Part shown: in pieces, positions 18,003-27,194 of the stretch
How positions within the stretch are numbered: position 1 is the stretch's first letter
Layout: every line of letters starts with the position of its first letter
Assembly: GCF_008122525.1 (NCBI RefSeq)
Contig: NZ_VSRV01000001.1
Span: 1 to 64,000 of the forward strand
DNA from: Marinomonas sp. IMCC 4694
Lineage (GTDB): Bacteria > Pseudomonadota > Gammaproteobacteria > Pseudomonadales > Marinomonadaceae
DNA length: 64,000 nt
Reading direction: 5' to 3'
Notes under the pieces: model-generated
Database searches by the model: none
The model's input: only the letters and a program-made list of their open reading frames with translations
Told to the model about the DNA's origin: nothing
Program-made: the position numbers and the translations under genes

Positions 18003-18896
18003 TTACAAGGCGTCTTTTTCTCGATCCAAAGTGTCTAGGTGGCTTAAGAATAGGGTGAAGATCTCAGATTGGCTGGAGGTGTTCAAACGGGCATGAATGT
18101 TTTTACGGTGCACTTTAACGGTGCCTGCGCTGATGTTCAGTTCGTTGGCGATGGATTTTGACGAGTGACCTTTTAGCAATAACCCCAAAATTTCCTGTTC
18201 GCGGGTGGTTAACACCCCGTGCGCAAAGGTCTTTAACGCGTGCTTCAATGGGCCCGAACGCGAGGCTTGTTCAACAAACTCTCCCGATTGCGCCAGCCAA
18301 AACTGACTGACTAACGCTTCTAGCACAGGAAAAATCATTTTGAGGTTGTTCAGCTCTGAACGGCGAATAGAGCCAACGGCTTTTTGTCGCCCCAACGAGA
18401 TGGCGCAGGTTGTCGTTTTATCTAAATCCACCAGAATATTGATTTCATCAACGAGGTCAAAGTTGCGATAGCAGGTTTGGTAATATTCGGTTTCTTCAAA
18501 CGAATCGGGTGCCATGTCGACCAAACGGTACACCCCAGGCGTGATACCCTGCTGAATGGCGTTAAACAGCGGGTCGAGCAAATAAGATTGGCTCAAATAC
18601 AAGCGTAGTGTATGACTTTGTTCGCAAGGATCGCTGGGGAAAATCAGCAACGGTTTCAGCGCTTTTTTATAGGTGACGATGATAAAGGTGTCGAAATAGC
18701 AAAGATTCGATAAGACGCTTTTTAGTGTACTGGGAAAACTGGGCACACGAATATGGCTAGTCAGCGTACCTAAGTCCCGCATAAGCTCAGGTAGGGTTAG
18801 ATGCCCCCCTAGTGTGTTTCTTTGCATAACAACGTGTCCTATTTGTAGACCCAATAGATCTATTTCCGACCCAATGCATGTCTGTGTAGCGCTCAT
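18003..18896 (-). CDS. LuxR-family transcriptional regulator
   Basis: The 297-residue protein has a C-terminal LuxR-type helix-turn-helix (LTTREQEILGLLLKGHSSKSIANELNISAGTVKVHRKNIHARL, about residues 227-270). The long N-terminal part has no receiver signature or obvious acyl-homoserine-lactone pocket that I can recognise. A later ATG at 18827 (residue 24) is a possible start. The gene converges on the TetR gene and is divergent from the puuA-potFGHI operon across 537 bases, so regulation of that operon is likely but inferred. The signal is unknown. Confidence 0.8.
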   Translation of the reverse strand: MSATQTCIGSEIDLLGLQIGHVVMQRNTLGGHLTLPELMRDLGTLTSHIRVPSFPSTLKSVLSNLCYFDTFIIVTYKKALKPLLIFPSDPCEQSHTLRLYLSQSYLLDPLFNAIQQGITPGVYRLVDMAPDSFEETEYYQTCYRNFDLVDEINILVDLDKTTTCAISLGRQKAVGSIRRSELNNLKMIFPVLEALVSQFWLAQSGEFVEQASRSGPLKHALKTFAHGVLTTREQEILGLLLKGHSSKSIANELNISAGTVKVHRKNIHARLNTSSQSEIFTLFLSHLDTLDREKDAL

Positions 18897-19433
18897 TCAT
18901 AGGGTCTTAGTGTACCGATAAAAAAATACCTATACAAAAGCAAATACTGTGCCGTATTGAGTATTGAATGCGCATCATATAAGCCGATTTTTTGTTCGGT
19001 TTTATTTTTTTGTGATAAGACAACTTTGCCTATTTAAATTTGTTTATTTTAAATGAAATTTACATCGACTTTGTAATTCTTTCTGTAGTAAAAATACCAT
19101 CATAACCTGAACAATATGTCGGATTGTGTACGTTAGTGCTGAGAATTAAAGTGTCTTTTTTTCTGTATTTCCTAATATAAACAAGGCATATAGACGGCAC
19201 TCATGAAATATATGTTTATCCTTCATTGTCACTTTTACACAATTGTGTCCATGTTTGCCTATACCCATTCGGGGATAGTTACTTGCAGCATTTTATCGGG
19301 TTAAGGTGAATTACATTAAAATTATTTGATTTGCGTCACGCATTTATCTCGATAAAAACGAATAAATACTCGATTATGAATCAACCAAAACAGCGTCTTT
19401 TTCAGCAAGACTCATTTCAAAAGAGAATAGTGT
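18897..19433. promoter_or_regulatory. 537-base AT-rich control region between luxR and puuA copy 2
   Basis: No open reading frame of note. It contains GTTCGGTTTTAT at 18994-19005, which resembles the ATTCGGTT boxes at 15757-15900; the spaced dyad ACAAT-N7-ATTGT at 19111-19127; and the perfect 12-base palindrome ACACAATTGTGT at 19237-19248. The length and the sites suggest more than one regulator acts on the downstream operon. Confidence 0.45.
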
Positions 19434-20768
19434 ATGTCGGATATGTATGAAGGGAATAACGAGTTTGATCTGTTCATTACTGATCTAAATGGTAACTTAC
19501 GCGGCAAGCGTATGCCTTCCAGCGGCCTCAGGTACGTAATGAAAAACGGCGTTAAGCTCCCCCAATCAGTGATAGGTTTTGATCATTGGGGCGATGACGT
19601 GCTGGACAACGGCATGGTATTCGAAACCGGTGACAGCGATGGGATTTGCTTGGCCGTTCATCCTGAACCGATTCCTGTGCCATGGGCGGAATCGGCTCGT
19701 GATCAGATCTTAGCGATGATGTACAACGCGGATGGCACGCCTTTTTACCCCGATCCTCGCCAACTACTGACTCGCATTGTTAATCGTTTCAAAGCGCTTG
19801 GTTACACGCCGGTTGTGGCCACCGAATTGGAATTTTACCTGTTAGACGGCACGTCCGAAGCCCAGCGTCGCCCTTCTCCACCCATTATTGTGGAAGGCAA
19901 TGGCGTGCGTTTGAACAAAACCGACTGTTATTCCATCGAAGAAATGGACGGGCTCGAAAGCTTTTTTGCTGAAGTTCGCCAAGCCTGTGAGATACAAGGC
20001 ATCCCGGCCGACACGATCATTTCTGAATTGGGTCCCGGCCAGTTTGAAATCAACATGAAACACACGGATGACGCGGTTCAAGCAGCAGACCATGCGATCA
20101 TGTTTAAGCGTCTTATTAAAGGCGTGGCGCGTCAGCATGATTTCGGTGCGACTTTTATGGCGAAACCATACGCAGACAAAAGTGGTAATGGCTTCCATGT
20201 GCATTTCAGTTTGCTTGATGCAGACGGTAACAATGTTTTTAACAACGAAACCGTAGAAGGGTCAGATTTGCTGAAACAAGCCGTGGCGGGTTTATTGCAT
20301 CACATGTCGGATTCGATGTTGGTCTTCGCGCCGCATTTAAATTCGTTCCGTCGTTTCCAAAGTGGTGCTCATGCCCCCACCTTTGCCAGTTGGGGTTATG
20401 AAAACCGCACTGTGGCGGTGCGCATTCCAGAAAGCGAACACCTAGCGCGTCGTATTGAGCATCGTGTTGCGGGCGCCGATGCGAATCCGTACTTAGTGCT
20501 GGCGACGGTATTGGGTGCGGCTTTGCATGGTATCGAAACGAAAATGTCGCCACCGGCTCCCATCGAAGGGGACGCTTATGCGATGTCAGACGATTTTGAG
20601 CCGCTGCCCAATCGTTGGGAATTGGCGACGGAAGCTTTTGCCGACAGCGCGTTTTTGACGGAATACATGGGCGAAGAGTTTGTTCGTGTCTATGGCGCCG
20701 CAAAAGAGCAAGAGCAAATGAAAATACACAGTCGTATTTCCAACGTGGAATATGAGGCGTATTTGTAA
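19434..20768 (+). CDS. Glutamylpolyamine synthetase, glutamine synthetase family (PuuA-like, copy 2)
   Basis: The 444-residue protein is a second glutamine-synthetase-fold amine ligase, closer in appearance to Pseudomonas SpuB/SpuI types than to the copy at 14342. It has FITDLNGNLRGKRMP, TELEFYLLDG, GPGQFEINMKHTDD, FMAKPYADKSGNGFHVHFSL, the ATP-site ENRTVAVRIPE and RIEHRVAGADANPYL. It heads an operon with potF, potG, potH, potI and a class I amidotransferase. That layout resembles the Pseudomonas spu loci for putrescine and spermidine use. Which polyamine it prefers is not visible. Confidence 0.85.
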   Translation: MSDMYEGNNEFDLFITDLNGNLRGKRMPSSGLRYVMKNGVKLPQSVIGFDHWGDDVLDNGMVFETGDSDGICLAVHPEPIPVPWAESARDQILAMMYNADGTPFYPDPRQLLTRIVNRFKALGYTPVVATELEFYLLDGTSEAQRRPSPPIIVEGNGVRLNKTDCYSIEEMDGLESFFAEVRQACEIQGIPADTIISELGPGQFEINMKHTDDAVQAADHAIMFKRLIKGVARQHDFGATFMAKPYADKSGNGFHVHFSLLDADGNNVFNNETVEGSDLLKQAVAGLLHHMSDSMLVFAPHLNSFRRFQSGAHAPTFASWGYENRTVAVRIPESEHLARRIEHRVAGADANPYLVLATVLGAALHGIETKMSPPAPIEGDAYAMSDDFEPLPNRWELATEAFADSAFLTEYMGEEFVRVYGAAKEQEQMKIHSRISNVEYEAYL

Positions 20769-20922
20769 TGGATTTGGTCCGTAGTTTGCCTTTATTTATC
20801 GTGCAAAATGCGACGAACAGAGTTAAAAAGACAAGAAAGCTCAGTCAGAGCTTGCGCGCAAAAACGCATTATTATATTTGGATCCAGTCAGCGGACGTTG
20901 GCTAACAATGGGAGAATTCTCT

Positions 20923-22014
20923 ATGAAACGAAAAGCAATCAGTGCATTCATCGCCGCGACGGTATCGACTTTCGCAGCAAGCAGCTACGCAGAAGACGTG
21001 TTAAACATTTATAACTGGTCTGACTACATGGCACCGGGCGCTTTGGAGCAATTCAGCCAAGAAACCGGTATCAAGGTCAACTATGACGTGTACGACAGTA
21101 ACGAAGCATTGGAAGCCAAATTGATGGCAGGTGGTTCAGGTTACGATTTGGTGATGCCGTCCAACTCCTTTTTTGAGCGCCAGCTGCAAGCGGGTGTTTA
21201 TCAAAAAATCGACAAAAGTAAACTGACCAACTACCCTAATTTAGACCAAACTCTAGCCAAGCAAATTGAAAAGCACGATGCGGGCAATCAATACAATATT
21301 CCTTACGCATGGGGCACAATTGGTATCGGTTACAACACCAAAATGATTGAAGAGCGCTTGGGAACCACAGACATCGATTCTTGGGACGTACTGTTCAATC
21401 CAAGCATTGCCGCGAAGCTGCAAGACTGTGGTATTGCTGTGCTGGATTCCCCTGCTGAAATGATGTCTATTGTGAACAACTACCGTCAAGTTGATCCCAA
21501 CTCGGAAGACAAGGGCGAGCTAGAGGCGTCGTCTAAGTTGATGGCCACAGCCCAAGACAACATAAAATATTTTCACTCCAGTAAATATATTTCCGATCTT
21601 GCGAACGGTGAGATCTGTGTTGCTGTAGGCTATAACGGCGATATTTTACAATCTCAAAGCCGTGCGGAAGAAGCGGAACAAGGTGTAGACATTAACTTCG
21701 TTATTCCAAAAGAAGGCACCTTGGTGTGGTTCGATTTGATGGCCATTCCTGCTGACGCCCCTCATGCTGACGCGGCGCATAAATTCATCGATTTTATTTT
21801 AAAGCCTGAGATCGCGGCCGCCATTTCTAACTATGTTTATTACGCGGTTCCGAATACGGCTGCAGAGCCATTGTTAGACGCAGACGTGGCGAATAACAAA
21901 GGTGTGTACCCAACTCAAGCTGTTAAAGAAAAACTGTATGTGCAAGTGGCCCATACAGCGCGTTTTGACCGCCTGCTAACGCGCGCTTGGACAAACATTA
22001 AAACCGGTCGTTAA
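20923..22014 (+). CDS. potF: Putrescine/polyamine ABC transporter substrate-binding protein
   Basis: The periplasmic binding protein has 363 residues from the ATG at 20923, which has GGAG eight bases upstream. Signal peptide MKRKAISAFIAATVSTFAAS ends at SYA, and the mature protein starts EDVLNIYNWSDYMAPGALEQF, the PotD/PotF hallmark. In-frame starts at 20878 and 20908 would add residues before the signal peptide and are unlikely. It is the first transporter gene of a complete potFGHI set, separated from the synthetase by 154 bases and from potG by 102 bases. Confidence 0.92.
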   Translation: MKRKAISAFIAATVSTFAASSYAEDVLNIYNWSDYMAPGALEQFSQETGIKVNYDVYDSNEALEAKLMAGGSGYDLVMPSNSFFERQLQAGVYQKIDKSKLTNYPNLDQTLAKQIEKHDAGNQYNIPYAWGTIGIGYNTKMIEERLGTTDIDSWDVLFNPSIAAKLQDCGIAVLDSPAEMMSIVNNYRQVDPNSEDKGELEASSKLMATAQDNIKYFHSSKYISDLANGEICVAVGYNGDILQSQSRAEEAEQGVDINFVIPKEGTLVWFDLMAIPADAPHADAAHKFIDFILKPEIAAAISNYVYYAVPNTAAEPLLDADVANNKGVYPTQAVKEKLYVQVAHTARFDRLLTRAWTNIKTGR

Positions 22015-22116
22015 GCTGCTTTACGTTAAGTCGTTTTGATTTACCGTCTTTCGATGTGAGGGCGAAGTCTATAAGATTCGCCCTCTTCGAATACATTCAT
22101 ACTGACAGGTGGGGTT

Positions 22117-23271
22117 ATGTCTGTGTCTACTGGTTCTCCTATTGTGACGTCTCAAACGATGCCTATTTGGCGTCAAAAAGACGTGCAGCCGTTTGTTCGT
22201 ATTGAGCAAGTAAATAAACAGTTTGGTGATTTTACCGCGGTTAATAATGTGTCCTTAGACATTTACAAGAACGAGCTGTTCTGTCTATTGGGCGGCTCAG
22301 GCTCGGGTAAAAGTACCCTGCTGCGCATGTTAGCGGGTTTTGAAACCCCAACGTCGGGTCGTATTATCATCGACGGCGTAGACATGTCTCATGTATCGCC
22401 TTGGGAACGTCCTGTTAATATGATGTTCCAGTCTTATGCTTTGTTTCCGCATTTAAGCGTGGAAGCGAACGTGGCCTTTGGTTTAAAACGTGAAGGCTTG
22501 CCTAGCGCGGAAGTCAAAAAACGCGTTGCCGACATGCTCGACATGGTGCAACTTAGTCATCTTGCCCGCCGTAAGCCGCATATGTTGTCCGGTGGTCAGC
22601 GCCAACGAGTCGCGTTAGCGCGTTCTTTAGTCAAACGTCCCAAGCTTTTATTATTAGATGAGCCGCTTGGTGCTTTAGATAAAAAACTGCGCGAAGAAAC
22701 CCAATTTGAATTGATGCGTTTGCAAGAAGAGCTAGGCATTACCTTCGTGGTGGTGACTCATGATCAAGAAGAAGCCATGACGCTTGCGACACGCATCGGT
22801 GTGATGAACAACGGTGTGATTGTCCAAACCGCCGAACCCCATGAAGTCTACGAATACCCTAATAATCGCTTCGTGGCTGAATTCATCGGTAATGTGAATA
22901 TCTTCGATGGTACCGTGATGACTGACGAGCGTGATAGCGCGACCATTCATTGCGCCGACGCCGACACGCTTATTTATCTGAACCATGGCATCAGTTGTGC
23001 GCCCAATCAAACGGTCAGTGTGGCGATTCGCCCTGAAAAAATGCGCATTACACGCGATGCTCCTGCGGTTGAAAACAACACCACAGCGGGTGTTATTACT
23101 GAAGTGGCTTACATGGGCAGCCAGTCTATTTACAAGGTGCGTCTGGCCTCTGGTAAAGAATTACGTATCACCCAGCCCAATGCACAGCGCGACGCAGGAG
23201 ACCGTCTAACGTGGGATGATCAGGTGTATTTATCTTGGGATGCCGACAGCAGCGTGGTACTCACCTCATGA
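22117..23271 (+). CDS. potG: Polyamine ABC transporter ATP-binding protein
   Basis: The 384-residue ATPase powers polyamine import. Walker A GGSGSGKST is at 59-67, the Q-loop is in MMFQSYALFPHLSV, the ABC signature LSGGQ is at 157-161, and Walker B LLLLDEPLGALD and the switch histidine in VVTHDQEEAMTLA follow. The C-terminal TOBE/OB region (SVAIRPEKMRIT) is typical of PotG/PotA. Its stop overlaps the potH start by four bases (ATGA), indicating coupled translation. Confidence 0.95.
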   Translation: MSVSTGSPIVTSQTMPIWRQKDVQPFVRIEQVNKQFGDFTAVNNVSLDIYKNELFCLLGGSGSGKSTLLRMLAGFETPTSGRIIIDGVDMSHVSPWERPVNMMFQSYALFPHLSVEANVAFGLKREGLPSAEVKKRVADMLDMVQLSHLARRKPHMLSGGQRQRVALARSLVKRPKLLLLDEPLGALDKKLREETQFELMRLQEELGITFVVVTHDQEEAMTLATRIGVMNNGVIVQTAEPHEVYEYPNNRFVAEFIGNVNIFDGTVMTDERDSATIHCADADTLIYLNHGISCAPNQTVSVAIRPEKMRITRDAPAVENNTTAGVITEVAYMGSQSIYKVRLASGKELRITQPNAQRDAGDRLTWDDQVYLSWDADSSVVLTS

Positions 23272-24206
23272 TGACACCTTCCGCTACCGTCGAAACATCG
23301 CGTCCTACGTTATTAAAGCGTTTGCAAAGCCTTCGTTTGGGTCGTTGGTTGGTTATCTTGATGCCCATGTTGTGGCTGGCGGCGTTCTTTTTTATACCCT
23401 TTTTAGTGGTGTTTAAAATTTCTTTGTCTGAAGCCATGATTGCCGTGCCACCTTATTCACCGCTGCTGCAATGGGAACCGGATTCTGCCTTTGCTACCTT
23501 AAGAGTCACCTTTGGCAACTATTTGTTTTTGTTCGAGTCCCGCTTTTATTTAGACGCGTATCTCAGTTCTTTACGCATTGCAGCGATTTCAACATTTTTT
23601 GCTTTGATCATCGGTTTTCCGATTGCGTACCTAATCGCTCGTAGTGGTCCGACGATGCGTACCGTATTGTTGTCCTTGGTAATTTTGCCTTTTTGGACGT
23701 CTTTTTTATTACGGGTGTACGCTTGGATGGCGCTCCTGCAAAAGAATGGCTTAGTGAATGACATTATGATGTCGGTGGGCTTGATTGATCAGCCGTTGCA
23801 AATCTTGCAAACCGACTTTGCGGTGTTTCTAGGCATTGTCTACACCTATTTGCCCTTCATGATTTTACCTCTGTATACCACGTTGGAAAAAATGGACATG
23901 AGCTTGGTGGAAGCGGCGCTGGATTTGGGTGCAAAACCGTGGCGTGCATTTTGTCTGGTAACGTTACCTTTGGCGAAGCCGGGCATCATTGCGGGTTGTT
24001 TGTTGGTGTTTATTCCGGCCGTCGGTGAGTTCGTGATTCCTTCTTTGTTGGGCGGTTCCGATACTTTAATGATTGGTCGAGTATTGTGGGATGAGTTCTT
24101 CTTAAATCGAGATTGGCCTCTGGCGTCTGCCGTTGCGATTGTTATGTTGATCGTCTTAGTGGGTCCGATTATGTTCATGCGTAATGGCAACAAGGAGGCG
24201 GTATGA
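23268..24206 (+). CDS. potH: Polyamine ABC transporter permease
   Basis: This inner-membrane permease has 312 residues from the ATG at 23268, which overlaps the potG stop; a second ATG follows at 23271. It has about six hydrophobic segments, and the cytoplasmic EAA loop is clear (VEAALDLGAKPWRAFCLVTLPLAKPGI). It pairs with PotI to form the channel. An in-frame start at 23235 would lie deep within potG and is less likely. Its stop overlaps the potI start by four bases. Confidence 0.94.
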   Translation: MMTPSATVETSRPTLLKRLQSLRLGRWLVILMPMLWLAAFFFIPFLVVFKISLSEAMIAVPPYSPLLQWEPDSAFATLRVTFGNYLFLFESRFYLDAYLSSLRIAAISTFFALIIGFPIAYLIARSGPTMRTVLLSLVILPFWTSFLLRVYAWMALLQKNGLVNDIMMSVGLIDQPLQILQTDFAVFLGIVYTYLPFMILPLYTTLEKMDMSLVEAALDLGAKPWRAFCLVTLPLAKPGIIAGCLLVFIPAVGEFVIPSLLGGSDTLMIGRVLWDEFFLNRDWPLASAVAIVMLIVLVGPIMFMRNGNKEAV

Positions 24207-25012
24207 AGGGTCATTCTTTCGCGCTCAAATTTAGCGCTGGCTTTGGTTTTTTGTTTCTTTATGCGCCCATCGTTGCACTGATCATTTACAGCTTCAACGA
24301 GTCCAAACTGGTTACCGTTTGGGGGGGCTGGTCGCTTAAATGGTACGGCGAGTTGTTCCGCAATGAACAGATCATGAACGCAGCTTGGGTCAGCCTTAAA
24401 ATTGCTTTTATCAGTGCGACCTTGGCCGCGATTTTGGGTACGCTGGCGGGATTCGTACTCAGCCGTATGAGACGTTTTCGCGGCAAAACCATGATGGCAG
24501 GCTGGGTGACCGCCCCCTTGGTCATGCCGGAAGTGATCACGGGATTGTCTTTGTTGCTGCTGTTTGTTGCGATGGAAAATATGTTTGGCTGGCCAGCAGG
24601 GCGAGGCACTACAACGATCGTCATCGCTCACACGACTTTTTGTTTAGCGTATGTGGCGGTTGTCGTTCAGTCTCGTTTGGCGTCTATGGATGAGACCTTG
24701 GAAGAAGCGGCGATGGATTTGGGCGCTAAGCCGGTTTCGTTGTTTTTTCTGATTACTCTGCCATTGATTTCACCGGCGATTCTGTCCGGTTGGTTGTTGT
24801 CGTTTACTTTGTCGCTGGACGATTTGGTGATTGCCAGCTTCGTATCTGGGCCGGGTAATTCGACCTTGCCGATGGTGATCTTCTCGAAAGTTCGATTGGG
24901 TGTGACGCCTGAAATTAACGCGTTGGCGACCTTGATGATCCTGATTGTGTCGATCGCTGTGATCGCAGCCATTGTGATTATGCGTCGCCAGAATCGCTTT
25001 CAAAAACCGTAA
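24203..25012 (+). CDS. potI: Polyamine ABC transporter permease
   Basis: The 269-residue second permease has six predicted membrane segments and an EAA loop (LEEAAMDLGAKPVSLFFLITLPLISPAI) matching PotI/PotC. It begins inside the potH stop (ATGA), with AAGGAGG just upstream, so expression is coupled. With potF, potG and potH it completes a type I importer. Confidence 0.94.
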   Translation: MKGHSFALKFSAGFGFLFLYAPIVALIIYSFNESKLVTVWGGWSLKWYGELFRNEQIMNAAWVSLKIAFISATLAAILGTLAGFVLSRMRRFRGKTMMAGWVTAPLVMPEVITGLSLLLLFVAMENMFGWPAGRGTTTIVIAHTTFCLAYVAVVVQSRLASMDETLEEAAMDLGAKPVSLFFLITLPLISPAILSGWLLSFTLSLDDLVIASFVSGPGNSTLPMVIFSKVRLGVTPEINALATLMILIVSIAVIAAIVIMRRQNRFQKP

Positions 25013-25052
25013 CGTCGTATTATAAACGTGCTTTTTTAGGGGCAGATAAAGT

Positions 25053-25757
25053 ATGAAAATAGGCATTCTTGCCGCGGGTATCACGCCCGATGTGTTGCGT
25101 TCTGAGTATCCGACCTACGCTGAGATGTTTGCTCAGCAACTCTCGGCGTTGGAGTCTTCATTATCGTTCGATATCTTCGACGTACGTTTAGGCGAGTTTC
25201 CAGCCAGCACGGACGTGTGCGATGGCTGGTTGATTACGGGCTCAAAATCCGACGCCTATGGCGATGATGAGTGGATCCTGCAATTGTGTGAGTTTATTCG
25301 TGAGGTCGATGCAAAGGGTCAAGTGTTAGTTGGCATTTGCTTTGGTCATCAAGTGATTGCTCGTGCCTTGGGTGGACGTGTTGAGAAGTTCACTGGTGGC
25401 TGGGGGGTAGGCGTTCATCATTATCAGGTTATCGATTCTGTTGACATATCACTGGACCGCAACGACATGGCTTTTTGCGCCTTTCATCAGGATCAAGTGG
25501 TTGAGAAACCAGAAAAAATGACAACGTTTTTGACCAGTGATTTTTGTCAATATGCGGGCTTGATATATCAAGATCGTATTTTAACTTTTCAAGGTCACCC
25601 TGAATTTTCGAAAGCCTATGAAAGCGAATTGATTGATATGTACGATGGCAAAACCTTGACCACCGAAGAAGCGATTAAGGCGCGTGCTAGTGTCGTTCGA
25701 GAGAACATAGATAATGATCAGCTCATGGCGTGGATCGGACGTTTTCTTCAAGGTTAG
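25053..25757 (+). CDS. Class I glutamine amidotransferase, probable gamma-glutamyl-GABA hydrolase
   Basis: The 234-residue protein is a stand-alone GMP-synthase-type class I amidotransferase. The triad is visible: Cys96 in GICFGHQ, and His182 and Glu184 in FQGHPEF. It is not the PuuD/peptidase C26 branch by its motifs, but it is the last gene of the glutamylpolyamine synthetase-transporter operon, 40 bases after potI. The pathway needs an enzyme to release GABA from gamma-glutamyl-GABA and no other candidate is in the window. That function is inferred from context and hydrolase chemistry, not shown by the sequence. Confidence 0.75.
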   Translation: MKIGILAAGITPDVLRSEYPTYAEMFAQQLSALESSLSFDIFDVRLGEFPASTDVCDGWLITGSKSDAYGDDEWILQLCEFIREVDAKGQVLVGICFGHQVIARALGGRVEKFTGGWGVGVHHYQVIDSVDISLDRNDMAFCAFHQDQVVEKPEKMTTFLTSDFCQYAGLIYQDRILTFQGHPEFSKAYESELIDMYDGKTLTTEEAIKARASVVRENIDNDQLMAWIGRFLQG

Positions 25758-25803
25758 GAGTGACGCCGCGTTAATTTATACGTCGTACGAGGCCCATTTT
25801 GTT

Positions 25804-25839
25804 ACGGTGAAGCGCTTGGGTGTTTCACCGTTTTTTTTT
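25804..25839 (+). terminator. Intrinsic terminator of the puuA-potFGHI-amidotransferase operon
   Basis: ACGGTGAA (25804-25811) pairs with TTCACCGT (25824-25831), followed by a nine-base T-run. It lies 46 bases after the amidotransferase stop. Confidence 0.85.
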
Positions 25840-25900
25840 CGTTCCTGCTCTCCGCTCCTTTTTATTTGTGTTGTTTTTTTTTGATACAAGATTTTTTTTT
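25831..25900 (+). repeat. Three nine-base T tracts upstream of the MFS gene
   Basis: T9 runs lie at 25831-25839, 25874-25882 and 25892-25900. The first is the tail of the terminator. The other two are 90-115 bases upstream of the MFS start and could affect promoter spacing or curvature; homopolymers of this length are prone to slippage. Confidence 0.7.
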
Positions 25901-25988
25901 GTTATGGCTATGAATTAATCAGTTTGCGTGATTAAATCCAAAATTAATCGTTTTCGCCCTTTCAACTCTGCTTAATATGACGAAATAA

Positions 25989-27134
25989 ATGGATGTCCCT
26001 ATGACGGAATTAACGCGCACAAGCTTGTATTGCGCCATGTTTATCGCGATTGGTGCGGTGGCGGGTTTACTGGGCCCGAGTTTGATATATCTGGCTGACT
26101 TGATTGACGCCTCTGTCGCTGAGATTTCCATTGTTTTTAGTGCCCGCGCCATGGGTAATATTCTGGGGGCTTTGCTGGCAGGGCGTATGTTCGATCGTTG
26201 GCCGGGGCATCATTATCTTATTGCGATGCTGCTGTGCCTGATTACTGGTCTGATTCTGGTGCCCTTCTCCAGTAGCTTGGTGATGTTGGTGGGGTTGTTT
26301 TTCCTGCTAGGTGCGGCGGAAGTCTCAACCAATGTAGGCGGCAATATGATGATGCTGTGGTTGCACAAAGAAAAAGTCGGCTCGTATGTCACTATTTTGC
26401 ATTTATGCCACAGCGCGGGTTCCATGTTAGCGCCTTTGATTTTGATTTTCGCGACCTGGACGGGTCAAGGGTATAGCGTCGGTTTTTGGCTGGTGGCCTT
26501 GTATGCAGCCTGTTTGCCCTTGTTGTTATGGCGACTCCCGAGTCCGATATTCGAAGTAAGAAAAGTGGAAACGGTGCCGGCGACAAAGCAAAAAGCGACT
26601 TTTTTGGCGTTTCTTGTACTGATCTTTTTATATGTAGGTTTTGAATTAACCATTGCGGGCTGGATCAGTACGTACGCTGTTTTGGTTGGAAATGATCAAA
26701 GTTTTGCCGCGATTTTGGTGACTTGGTTTTTTGTAAGTTTGTCGTTAGGCCGTTTGTTTTCTGTGTTTTTACTGCGTTGGATCACACCTCGACAAGGTAT
26801 TTATAGCTTACTTTTGATTGGGTTATCGGCCTGTTTAATGATGATTTTTTCACAGGCATCTTTGGTGTTGATTGCGTTATGGCTGGGGCTGGGCTGTTCG
26901 GCATTTTTTCCTGTGTTGTTTTCTTACGCGAATAGTATTATGACCCTAAATGGAAAGCGCACGGGTTACATATTTGTCTGTTGCGGTGGTGGTGCCTTGG
27001 TCGCGCCGTCATTGACAGGGCCGATTATTGAGCTGTTCAGTGTGGCGGCGTTTCCTTATTTGCTGCTGACGATGATGTTGCTCATGTGCGTCAGTTGGCA
27101 CCGGTTAGCGAAAATGACCAAAGGGCGTGAGTAA
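25989..27134 (+). CDS. MFS transporter, substrate unknown
   Basis: The 381-residue protein is highly hydrophobic with about twelve membrane segments. The loop RAMGNILGALLAGRMFDRWPGH between segments 2 and 3 is the major facilitator motif A position. It resembles the short MFS members related to FucP and MFSD4-like sugar carriers, but I cannot name a substrate. A second ATG at 26001 has a GGATG six bases upstream and may be the real start. The gene stands alone between the polyamine operon terminator and the convergent gmhB, so polyamine or drug efflux is possible but unsupported. Confidence 0.8.
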   Translation: MDVPMTELTRTSLYCAMFIAIGAVAGLLGPSLIYLADLIDASVAEISIVFSARAMGNILGALLAGRMFDRWPGHHYLIAMLLCLITGLILVPFSSSLVMLVGLFFLLGAAEVSTNVGGNMMMLWLHKEKVGSYVTILHLCHSAGSMLAPLILIFATWTGQGYSVGFWLVALYAACLPLLLWRLPSPIFEVRKVETVPATKQKATFLAFLVLIFLYVGFELTIAGWISTYAVLVGNDQSFAAILVTWFFVSLSLGRLFSVFLLRWITPRQGIYSLLLIGLSACLMMIFSQASLVLIALWLGLGCSAFFPVLFSYANSIMTLNGKRTGYIFVCCGGGALVAPSLTGPIIELFSVAAFPYLLLTMMLLMCVSWHRLAKMTKGRE

Positions 27135-27194
27135 GTATCCACTAACGCCTTGTTTATCGAACTAGGTGTTTTAGTTGGCTAGGCGATTAATTGG

